The position numbers and the translations under genes are program-made. 64,000 bases of DNA from Haliclystus octoradiatus (Eukaryota; Cnidaria; Staurozoa; Stauromedusae; Haliclystidae): the NCBI GenBank assembly GCA_916610825.1, contig OU744449.1, positions 19,809,344 through 19,873,343 of the forward strand, given 5' to 3'. Positions 10,953 to 23,200 of the stretch are shown here, piece by piece. Within the stretch, counting starts at the first letter, position 1; every line of letters begins with the position of its first letter. The notes beneath the pieces were generated by a model, which worked only from the letters and a program-made list of their open reading frames with translations, was not told the origin of the DNA and did no database searches.

Positions 10953-11256
10953 ATGATAATTTATTGTCAGTCATTATCTCATCGCAGTCGCCATGTTGCG
11001 CGCGCGAATTTGAATCCCTGGGACCGAAAACAGCATATTATATTGCTGCACCTGAAGAAAATTGTTTTGACAGCACTAAGCCACTAATTCGTCCGGAAAG
11101 TTGCTAACATCAGATGATCAGACGCTGCTGTTTCGTCTGTTTCAGCATCATGTAACATTTGATATGTCTATTTTAAGGACCAGAAAGCCTTGTTTTTCTT
11201 TTCTACTTATTTGATATGGGTTAAAATAACTGCGTGAGTTATCAAGAGCTCAAACA
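10953..11256. promoter_or_regulatory. shared divergent promoter region of GFER (-) and FBF1 (+)
   Basis: Only 304 bp separate the two start codons, so both 5' leaders and both promoters must lie here. The stretch around 10994-11007 (GTTGCGCGCGCGAA) is strikingly rich in CpG for this AT-rich window, as in TATA-less divergent promoters. On the minus strand CAACATGGCGACTGCG resembles a YY1-type site and also contains a short upstream frame (10994-10974, ATG plus five codons and TAA) ahead of GFER. A GTTGCTAAC at 11100-11108 contains an RFX-like half site, of interest because FBF1 is ciliary. Binding is inference only. Confidence 0.6.
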
Positions 11257-14200
11257 ATGAAGAAATCTACAGGTAAGACCTTCCTTCATATTGAGCAACT
11301 TGCAGGTAGTAGTTCAAGTTTTGCAGCATTAATGTAATTTTATGTAATTTAATGTAATTTGCTCAGCAGAATAACTATCTCAACTATTTGAACCAGCCTG
11401 GACTCACCTCTTTCTTATAAAAACAAGTTTGATAAGATCTAGGCCTACATCAAATTCCCCAAAAATTGTAGGCCTGTTGAGCTTTTGACGAAAAATGTTG
11501 TGCCTAAAGTGTTGTGACCACCCATCCACACGTTCCAACAAGTCAAGAAGAAAAGACTAAAGAGAAGTCAGCTGAAGACAAAAAGCAAGCCAGCTAATTT
11601 CCACTATATGTTGTTACCACTCCAAGACATTGTGTTGCCTACTTTTGTGTTGCTGTTCTATCGACCTAATTGTAACTTTATACATGTATGAACAAATTTG
11701 AAATTTTGACATTGTGTAGGCTAACAGCGTTAATGCTATATCATACCTGGGCCTAAACAAATCCGAAAATTGTTGAACTTAGTTGAATCTGTCAACCCCC
11801 CCCCCAACCTCGAAATTTTTGGTATCAAAATTTAGTTCAAAACTGCTCAGTGGTCAAAAAATTTGCTCACGCAAAACTAGTGCTGTAAATAGCATTAATA
11901 ATCACTTGAAAAAAACTCATGTCACGATTGGTGGATTTGTACCACGTGTTTAGCAGTTATATCAAGACAACCCACAAGATTCCATGGCAGCCACTAAAAG
12001 CGTGCAGGTATAGGTCTATACCCGCACGTGTGCTGTTATAGACCTATACCTGCACGGTTTTATGTGTTTTAAACATGGCGACAAGCTGCGACCGTTGGAA
12101 TATTTTTCAAAATCACAAATTAAATGTATTTAAAACTTTGACTTGAGAAATTCAAAAAGTAACAACTTGGGACTTGCTATATTCAAATGTAACTCTTATT
12201 TTACTTTTAATATTGCACATATGTTTGAAAAACAATTATGTTGCAATCTTCGCGTCATATTTTGAAATGATATTCGTAAGAATTTCATTCCAATTGTATT
12301 TAATGAAAATCAATGACCCATTAAATTAGAAAACAAATCATTGTTTTGGTGAAATTGATGAGAGATAATTGATGTTCCAGGCAAAGGTTATGTTACATGA
12401 TTATTAAAATGATTACATTATTAACATTACATCACTCTTTGTTCGTGGGTCATCGAAATTTAGACCCACTCGTTCTCTAACAGCAAACTCGTGGGTCTAA
12501 ATTCCTATAACCCACTCACAAGAGTGATGTAATCCCTCAATAGCCTACTAAGGTCACTGTCTGGTCAAATGTCATTTGAGCACTTCCTGGGTGGTATAAC
12601 GTGGTAATATTTGGGGAACTAACATATAATCAGGTCAAATCAAAAATAAATATATCAACATTTGAAAATTCTAGTTCCTTCATGTATCACAACACGAAAT
12701 TACATACCCAGTCTTGACGCATATTAAACAATTATTATTCACCTAATCTGCTATGTATTCAATGAAAAACACTCCAAGATACATGCTTTTATGCAATGAA
12801 TGTCTCAAACTGTGATAAATTATGTTATATACAAGAAAAATGACATCATTTCGAAAAAGTACGAAAAACTGGATTTTATTACAAATTCTACTAGTCAACA
12901 TTTTGAAGTTCTTTATTATTACTGTGTTCATGTTAATTCATTGCACATGTTTATTTCTTCGTCTAAGAAATGTTGTGAATACGGTCGATTACCGGCACTC
13001 TGGTTGGATTTGGCATTGTAGGAAACTCGTTTGTTCAGAATGAAATATGATTAGACACCAAGAAAAACACTGATTGACGTATTCAACAATCTATTTTATA
13101 AAACCAAACACTATACGAACGAAAGGTTTCTCTAAGAAATAATACAAATTAATTAATTATAGAGAATACATACTAAATTACTAAAGGTAAATATACATAA
13201 CAAATTAGATGAATAATTACCTCTGCGTTGCATTCCAGAGCTTTATTTCACTGCTTATACAATAATACTTTTACTAATAATCAATGTTAATTATAGCGTC
13301 AATCCTATCGCTAAGGATGTCTTCGCTAGTCTACTTCATCTACTGTTTACATAAAAGGATATGATTAATATATTGGCTATAATAACGACGGAAATAAAAT
13401 ATGGACATAAACAATAAATGAAAGAAAACTAAATCCAATATATTTGGACGATTAGCAATTAATGCATATTCAGCGTTTACACCGGCCCCTATAAGTGGAT
13501 CAAGGAAACTCTTATCAATTACTGTAGCTGAATATTACTTAGGGTATTTTTATTTTACGTATGCTTTAACTATTTCATTATTATTTAATTTTTTTTTCTT
13601 AATTTTGTTTCAAGACGGAGCATGTGTAGTGTACGTAACATATAATTCTGTCAGTTAAGAACAAGATCATTTATTTTAAAATGTTTCTCTTTTGCTATTT
13701 TTGTCGTAGTTGCATTGTTTATAGGTAAGTATTAAATTTGTCTCCAACGTTTTCTCCAACCATTCATCCATCTATTACTCTTTAATTGCTTCTGCACTTC
13801 TGAACCTCTTGATGCGTCATCTGTGGGATCCTCTTGTGTTGATATATAGCAACATTGGTGTAGGCTTGAATACGTATCCACCATTTACAAACATGCATGC
13901 GGTATTCAACTCTTTCTTTGGCTTAGCTAATTGCTTTAGCGGTGCAGGGCGTGGCTTTCCCATTACTACTGAGTTTTTTACTTCTTTACTCTTGACTTTC
14001 TTAAGATATGCCACCGAACTATACCCATCCATTACTCATATAATGTTGCTGCTCTTTATTATGATAATGGTAGGCCGTGCCTGCTGACATTACAGGGAGA
14101 GATGCTAAGGGCTACTATAGCCGTTAGTCAGAGCTCTTTGATACAACAGACACGGCCGTACAGTAAGATAGTAAGAGGCGAAATAGAGCGTTTACGTGGT

Positions 14201-17200
14201 ACAGTTTACATACATATAGATTTACAGGAAATGAATAACAATGGACAATAAGGCAATGACGTCAATACAATATTAAACGACTACAAAGGTAGCAAACAGA
14301 CAAAAGAGAACCGTTCTCTTATTTTGCAGCTCGAAACAATGCAGTGTGGAAGTCGCTCTGAGGAGGATTCTGAGGAGGATTCTAATTGGCTCTCGTATGT
14401 AAGTCTCTTTTCAGAGATAAATTACATATTATAGATGAGACTGAAGGAAAATGACTGCGTGGAAATGAAAGAACACACCTTTATCAACAAACAAGCTTTG
14501 ATTGAGCAATTTCGGTCAACTATAGCTCATTTTAGAAAAAATATACTATCATGTTAGCAAAACTAAAGGAATTACAAGGAATTAGATGCGCGTTTTGCAG
14601 GTTGGGGTACAATAATGCAATTATGAGTATGATAACATATTTTTTTCGGGCAAACAAAATTTTGGAAGTAAAATAATAATGATAATATAAGTACCCATTT
14701 CCGAAATAATATTTTTCTTGATTTTTTAAAAAAATATAATAATTTTGACTAGACAGTGACCAAGTGTATCACCATTAGCTCACAGTTGTTCAGTGATCAA
14801 TACATTGCTAACACAGTAGTCATTCCTGGAATCATGTTGTATTTGAACTGCGTACCTTTGCGTACTTTTCACATAAGTTTTTCACATTTTAATAAAATGT
14901 TTAAACAACACAGACCGCGCTGCAAAATTTTTGATGAACACATCAGAAATATAAGACACTTTTACTACACAAAATTTCATGACATGGTTATTATGGGTAC
15001 TGTTTTCAAATTTATGATTTTACTTGTATTTATTGCTTCAAAATCAAATCACATAGAAAGTAAAGCTACCGTAGTAACATTGACATCATTGGCATGGCGA
15101 CACAAAATAATCATGGAAACTCAATAGCCTACAAAACCCCTAAACGGCTAAATGTTTTCATAAATCAAATTCTTCTTTCAACTTTCACAAAAATGACGAA
15201 TTAAGCATAAGAAGTCTTCAAACAAGGCTTCATGGCAACGCCGACCATCCCAAACAGCATTACGGCTTTTGGTTATATAGCACATATATCAGCAAAATAT
15301 CATTATTATATAATCGCAATTTCTCATGAAACAAATGAGAATTCGAAGAAATCGCTATTTAGTCAACTAATAGCATATGAAGATTAGTTGTTCTGTATTC
15401 TCCGTTTGATGCTCATCTGTAAAATGCCCAACTGATTACAGATGTGGAGTATATAGTCGGGCTTTTGTTTCTATTTCGTCAAACTGTCACAAATGCCGTT
15501 TTTTGTCGAAATTTAGATCACAATTGCTCAGCTACTTTAAAATGTGCTCACATAGTAGTTTCAGGGATGTTCGAAGACGATTACCGGTATGTCTTCGTCA
15601 ATTAAATCAAATAATTGGTTCAATTAATCGGAATTTCTGATTATTTCTACGTCTTGAAATGAAGAAAATAGCAACAAAGGCAAATAGAAAATGCAAACAG
15701 GATGTCAATCAAACATATAGAAGTTACAAATTTATTATTCAACGAATGAACTTAAATAATATAGCCTACAGGAACAATGAAGTCGCGATAATAAGAAATA
15801 AGATATAAACAAACTACAATCATAATTAATCAAAACTATGACAGCAAAGTATAAAATAAAAACAACTATTCTTCAGTTGAAATTAAACAAGGTGAAGTAT
15901 GATGTAAAAATAATATGTCATTTGGTTTGTAGGGCAAGTCTTACTCTGAATTAATTGGCTATATTGCAGAACGGCCTCACTGAATAAATGTTTCGATTAC
16001 ACACTTGAGCTAGGTTGACATGTACATTAAAGTGAAAATAATTTATCCTTCTTCGGGTGCATGCTCTTCTTCTTCTATGTTAATTGTTTCGTGTTGTTGT
16101 TGTTGTAATTCTTGAATTCCTATATCCATGATTAACATGTCTCTTGCATTTTCACCAGCAAACTTAGATTTAAATCTTGGATCTACGGCAGTGGCCATAT
16201 TTTGCCAATTTTGGGATAATGACACTGTTGGTAGTCTATATATGAGAGTTTGTTCTAGATATGTTTCGATTATGAAACTGCCAATTGTTTTTATAATCAA
16301 TGTTTTTATTTCCGATTGAGAATCCACAATTGGCCCATTTAATAAACTTTCCAGGATTGTTTCAACAAGTATATTAAGCTCCTTTACATCATGTTTACAC
16401 TTATGAATAGGTTATTTATGTGTTTCCCAAGGTAATTAACTACAGTCAAACCTGTATGTAACGATCACTGTTTAGGTAAGGGAATTGACCGTAATAGACA
16501 AATGGCCGTTATACGTTGTATGACGCAATTTCAATAGAACAATAGGACATTACATTATAAGATCAAAACAAAGGCTTGAACACAGTCGAATACAGCGAAT
16601 GTTCATGGTCAATTTAACAGTCAAAAATAGAATGACATAGTTTTAACAAATCAAAGACAACTACAGTTCAAAATTGAAATAAAGATAACACTAAATACAG
16701 TACAAATCTATTGGTCAGAGCTTCGCTTTACAAAATAATTATTTAAGGTAGATTGTTTTGCTGCATAGACAAATTTGTAACATGCATATTAGTTATGTAA
16801 TTTTCTAGTGTAGTAACAGAACCCATGACTTCACTTAGTCCTTTAGTAATTATGATTATTTAGTAATTTGCTTCACAAAGACTAATCACAGGTTCTGAAT
16901 GATTAAGATTTCGATTAAGAACGATCGATTCTTCATCTCCGTCTAATTCGTCATCATTTAAATTGTCCAAAATATCGCCTGCATTAGCATCCCAATCCCT
17001 TTCCTCTGTAGGCTATTGTAAATATCTATTGATGCCTCAATGTCCAATAACTCTTGTACCTGGGTGACACCAAATATTTCCATAGCCAAACTATCTCTCT
17101 GAACCGTTTCATCAAGTTCATCAAAATCAATGTCGATACCATCATCATTTTTGTCGGTCTGACTCTCGGTGGCAACAGTATCGTCAACGGGATATAAACC

Positions 17201-20200
17201 ACATCGTTTGAAGCATTTCGTAATTGTAGTTGATGTGACATCTTTCCAAACTTGATCAACCCATAGAATAGCCTTGCCTTTAGTACATCTACTTCTTTAA
17301 GAAATTCACTGCCACATAGGTTTCCATAGAGTTATCGATGTTTTGTTTGCTGGCAAAAAGGTTTGTTTATATTTTTTCATTTTTAAAGAAGAAGGATGTG
17401 TTGTCGAGGAAGAGAATAATTTTTCGCTTTTGACGTCTCATTTTTTGGTCAAGCTGCTTTAGCCAATCTCCAAATACGAGGGAGTTTATCAAGGCTTTCT
17501 TGTTTGAATGATATTTCACAGTTAATTTCTTTGCATTAACATCATTTCGACTAAAACAAGGTGGCCTTCTTGCATTCCGTGTGACCAAAGCAGGCTCTTT
17601 GTCGCCAACCGAATTTGAACATAACATTACAGTCAAGCGATTTTTAGCCTTTTTGCCACCAAATTATTTAGATTGTACTTGTGTACGGCCAATTTTGAAT
17701 CGTTCTGCCAATTTTCTAGTACTGATCGAATTACCACTTTTATCCGCTGTCTTAATCATTTCCATTTTGTCATTCAAGGAAAACGAATTTCTTTGAATTT
17801 TGGCATTTTGATTCGCACTCAATTTAATTAACAGACATCTCCAGAGTATGTGTGATTTGCGCCCTATCAATAAGACATTGCATCGTACCCAACAAACATG
17901 ATGCTTTATAAGGTAAAGCGAACAATGCTATATTTTCATTTTTCAAAGCAGGTAGAGAAACTAAGCCAGGCATTTGCAGATCTTTTATAGTAATGATACC
18001 TTTGTCAGCATTGCCAGCAGGCTTAGGCAACTGGTACGATAATAAACAGCCTTTTGAAACACTACCAAAAGTAGTTTGTACGAATTCGGTGGGCTTATTA
18101 GTAGACCAAATCTGAGCAAATAGTGGAAGTGGATCCATGAATGGAAAATGGGCAGGCATCTTACAGTCAATCCGGACATTCTCTAATGATTCAAGGTCAG
18201 CATTGTAAACAGTGCTAGATATTCCACATATCCATCTCTTTTAATTCCCTCCTGTAGGATTCTTGGGCTTCTGTACCACCAGGGATTAGAGTAGCTGAGG
18301 TGAAATCTCTAACGTTCGAGGAGGTATGTGCCATGTTTGAGGAAAGCTAGTTTTAGACTCAAATGATGGAACTGCGGTTAATTTTAGTTTCATGTAGTGG
18401 GTCAGCATATAAAGTGTTGCAATTGTATGATGGCATACACCTTTCCCAGCAGCACAGTTACAGCTACTTTGTAGTATTGATATCCCATCAAATTCAATAG
18501 TGATCTTGTGGGGATCTTCGCTTTTTTTCTGAGATCGATAGTACTTGCTACGCAATCCCCAACGCATATTTTCTGCTTTATGCACTGAAATTGAATTATA
18601 AATTACACAAATTTGAATGAAAACTAAAACTAAAATGAAAACGGAAAGTACAATGTTTTGATCAGAAAAAAGTGTTAAACAGGCATTGGAAAGCCTACAT
18701 GACATGTAGGCTGTAGCCTATGACCTACCTTCGAAATCGTGAACATTTTCTGCAGATACACAGTTGTAACATTCAGGAAAGAATATCTCCGCGTTTCCTT
18801 TGAATTTTGCTATAATTTCCTTGACAAATTGATACGAGTGCTTTGCATCCTCGTCACTTTAACATACGATTTGAATTCACAACGGGTTTCGTTCGAATAT
18901 CATTCATCTGAGGATAACTTATAAGAACTTACATGGATCATGTTTTTGAAATCTACAACTGAAAGTCTCTCTTCTTCATCTGTATTTCCAGATGATATGT
19001 TGAGGTTTGATTTAGCAATATGCTTCGAATTATTATTTCTCGTCAAACCGCGCTTCGTTTTACAGATCTTCGAACAGTGTTCACGTCCAGAATCAGACAC
19101 GTCGACAATTATTTCATTAACTAAATTATCAATTTCATTGTTCAATTCCTCATCTTCACCGGGAACATCTTCTTCAAAAATCGCTAGAATAGCATCAAGA
19201 TCTTCACCAGAAATAAAGTTATCGTAGTAATTCGCCATTTTCAATGAAAGTGGTAGAAAGCTAATGCACGCAGGAAGCTGGGGACAAATTTAGCAGAACA
19301 TGAAAACGAACCACAATAGTGCGGAACAATAGCCCATTGTCCGTTGCCAGATTATCTCTTCTTATGACTATGACTTCAGTAACCTTGATCATCGAGAGGC
19401 TATTGCCACTTGAAATTTTTCTGCCATGCAGTTTCTCCATCAATACTGTCATTGATAATATCTGGTCCATGGATAATAATATCTAGATCTAGACGTCTTT
19501 CTTCCGCCATTGGATAATTATAGTGCACGCTCTTTCTATCTACATCAACGTCATATTACAGATGTAATTTTTGTCTACAAACAGATTACCTATATCAAAT
19601 TTGTCACTGAGAGGATTGTAATGCTTTTTATTAAATCTCGTCATCTGTCAAAGCGCAGATCAAAAGCTGTAACCATTCCAATGTGTGATAAGAACACTAA
19701 CATCGGCTTTATGTGTTGCAATGTTACACTGAAGTATATTCATTTTGGATGTATGCCATTGCTATTGCCGTTGTCTTGTGCAACGGTTGGAAATCGACAG
19801 GAGATTGGACTTTGATACTGTGAACACAGACATTTGTTAACTTGCTACAGTAACAGAAAATGGTAGAATTCTCGTAGAAAAAACTGTTCCGTTCTCGAAT
19901 GTGAAAGAAGGATTTTTGGAGGTTTTCTGCATTTGTAGAATGCCTGAGCATACCTTTACTGCTGAAGGCTTAAGCAGTTTGCTCGTAGAATGCAATGGAT
20001 ATGTTTGTTCTGCTCCTGACTGCAAGAAATTGTACCATATTCAATGTGTTCGGCATGGCTGACCAACGGCTATCACACAGTCTTTTCACAACAAATACTT
20101 TAATATCACTTCTACTGTTGGTATTCAATGCAAGTCGGTAGTCTTAAGCAAGTTTCATTCATGCATTTAATTTGAAAAGAAAACATATAGAAGTTGTACG

Positions 20201-23200
20201 AATTTGAAAATTTAAACAGCTTCTGGACATGACTCCACAGCGCATTGTCCCACTAGATTCAAAGAGTGTCCACATCATGGGACATGGACTGCCAAAGGAC
20301 CTTCTTCGTTGATTTTAGCTTGTAGACCATTGTACTTCCCGTTCATGTTTGCCGCATTGTCATACAATTGATCACGGCAAAATTTTATATTCACACCTTT
20401 AAATTTAAGATAAGTGAGCACAATATTTGACAACTCCTCCCCAGTGTGATCAGCTACTTCCAAATATGTTATAAAATATTCTACTGGTCCATCAAGCAAG
20501 ACATACGTCAATATAAGAACAAGTTTATCATTATGGGTAACATCTGGCGTGGAATCCATTGATATGTATTGATATTCAATTAGTTCATCACACACAGTAG
20601 AAGATAATTAGGATACATTTCCTCTGTCAATGGAACCGTATTTACTCAATAACTAAATAAAAAATATCATGTTTAGCTAATTACTCTGGTAGTGCCAAAT
20701 AATTTTCATTATAATGAGAGCCAATAATTTCATCATTACCGCGAAAAGCCAAACCGCGTTCTGCAAGAGAGTGTTATAGATACAGTTCAAGCTATCATGT
20801 TGTGGTAGTGTTAATAAATGGTTATTGAATACAAAGTTTTGGTTAAAGTTAAGACAATATGAGAAAGGAATAAAATTAGTTGTTGATTGTCAATAACCAT
20901 TATTATGGTTGTTGTTGTTGTTCAGGCATCTTGGAGAGTTCTCTGATCGATGGTATGGGCTATTGATGTTATTGCGACCTTGGTTGGAGCTGCGACGGTT
21001 ATGACCATTATTATGGTTGTTGTTGTTGCCATTGTTGTTGTTGTTGCGACCTCTGTAGTTGTTATTATTGCCATTATTGTTCTTATTATTGTTGTGTATG
21101 CCTCTTCTGTTGTTGTTGTTGTTGTTATTTTCTGGTTGTCTCAGAAAAGGAGTGATTATTTGTGAGACTGTTCGAGGTTGTAAGGCCCTGTTTACTTTAG
21201 TATGTAATAGCTTTGTTGTCTGTGATAGCAAGGTGGCAATGATCGATTATAAATAATAATGAAAATCTGAATGCATAAATAGAGTTTTTGCTCTTTTGTA
21301 AGATTTCTGTGTTGTCTTTTGGATAACTCCTGTAATGAGACCGTATGCTCCTCTATGCCACTGCAAATAATGTCAGTAATCTGGTCCCCGGCATTGATCA
21401 GACAGACACTGACTAGTTCGTGGCATTGTTGCTTTCAAATGTTTTGTTTTTGAGTTTTCATGTTGAAGAAGTACTCTTCTTGGATGATCAGTTAAGGACT
21501 TTACAGCATCTCTCTCAAACATGTACGTTGCTCTCCCTTCTATCTGTGATGATAGGAACATTTATACCTGATTTCAACAACGTTGTTATACAGCCAAGGG
21601 AAATCCTTCACATATTTGTCAACGCTTATGTGTCTATAGTCCGGCAATCTGTGTTTATCAGGACCATTCATCCTAAACAGAATATATAAATTGATGCTTG
21701 TGACTAATTATAATATTATTATAGTAATATGTAATAAACCGTTTCAAATAATTCACAATAAAAAATGAATGAAGTTTAATCTAAGTTTTTTAATTATTCA
21801 TAACATTTTATAATTTTATCTTAAATGTGTATCTATTTTTCCTGTCAGGATACACTTTGCTTGACATAGGCAATAGACACAGGAAAATTGCTGAAATTGG
21901 ACCAAATTATATTTTGTATCGGCGTTCCTAACCCACCGTTTAACTTCCCATTTATAAAAAGCGAGACATTCACCTCAACCGTGTTTTCGAAAATCAATAG
22001 AGATATTTCATTCAAATTGATTGCTAGATTGACTTCGGCTGGAATTTTTTTGAATATGGTATATCACTATGACAGTCATTAATAAATTTAATCATCATCG
22101 GCCTTTAAACCACGTGCCGTCTCATCTGTGACGTTTGAGTCTTTTACTCTTTTTTGATCAGCAACACGGTATAAACTATCAGTGTACATAATAGTTTCAA
22201 GAATACCAAGGTCTTCTAATATTGCTACCTTTGGAGTTAAGCCATGGTTATACTGTGTACCAGCAGATGCCATGACAAGGTCTAATCCTACTTTGCCAAC
22301 ACATATTGAATGACAGGTTTAATCTCATCAATTACAAATGCAGGCAGAACTGAGATATCTTTCTGTTTACTGCTTTTCACTGGACATCATTCCAAACATT
22401 TGCTGTGATTTTCTGCTTTGTGATGGTATATGGCCCATACAGCTTTCCTCGTCCCTCTCCGTTCCCTCCATGTTTTCTGATGGTAGCCCCATAATGGCTT
22501 TGAATACGCACCAGAACCTTTTGTTAGTTTCCCTTTTACTCCAATCCCTTTTCAAAATTTGCCGTTTGGTAGTAAATAGTTACTTTTTAACCTCTGCCAC
22601 AAGGGTCATAAACTTGCGGCCCATGCGTTTTTGTATGTGTCCTACACATTCTAATTTAGTGATTTCACAATCCTTGTATATTGGTGGATTTTCATCTGCC
22701 AAATTGCCAATACCTTTTGAGTCACCATCTCCCGAATACCCTGTATATTTCAACCCTTAATTAAATTAAGATTGTCTGATATTATGATCAATACCAACTG
22801 TTTATGGCACCTAAAGACCCTTTGTGGTTCTTTGTGCATTCATGATCAGCTGATCAGCTTTTGGTATCACATGAACATTAGTTGCAGTATTTCGACAGCA
22901 CGTCAAAATCAATGAGCTTTGACGATAGACCATTGACTGTTGCCACCGTGATTACTCCATTTCTTATTAGAGAACCACCTTCTTTGCATCTTCCATCACT
23001 TGAAACGGTATCTACTCTTCCTTCCTTCAATTCAATTTCATTCGCTGCCTTTACCATTCTCTTTTTACACTATTTGGTCATCGACTTAACTATTCCTTAT
23101 AGGTTTTTGTTCCATGTAGGTACAGAAACAAGTATTGACAAATTTAATATTGCACAAAACGTTTTTGGTTTTGGCATAATACATACTAACATCATATGCT

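Noticed and set aside
14756..15127. 123-codon plus-strand frame
   Set aside because: Long for the region but no motif, signal peptide or homology pattern; likely chance.
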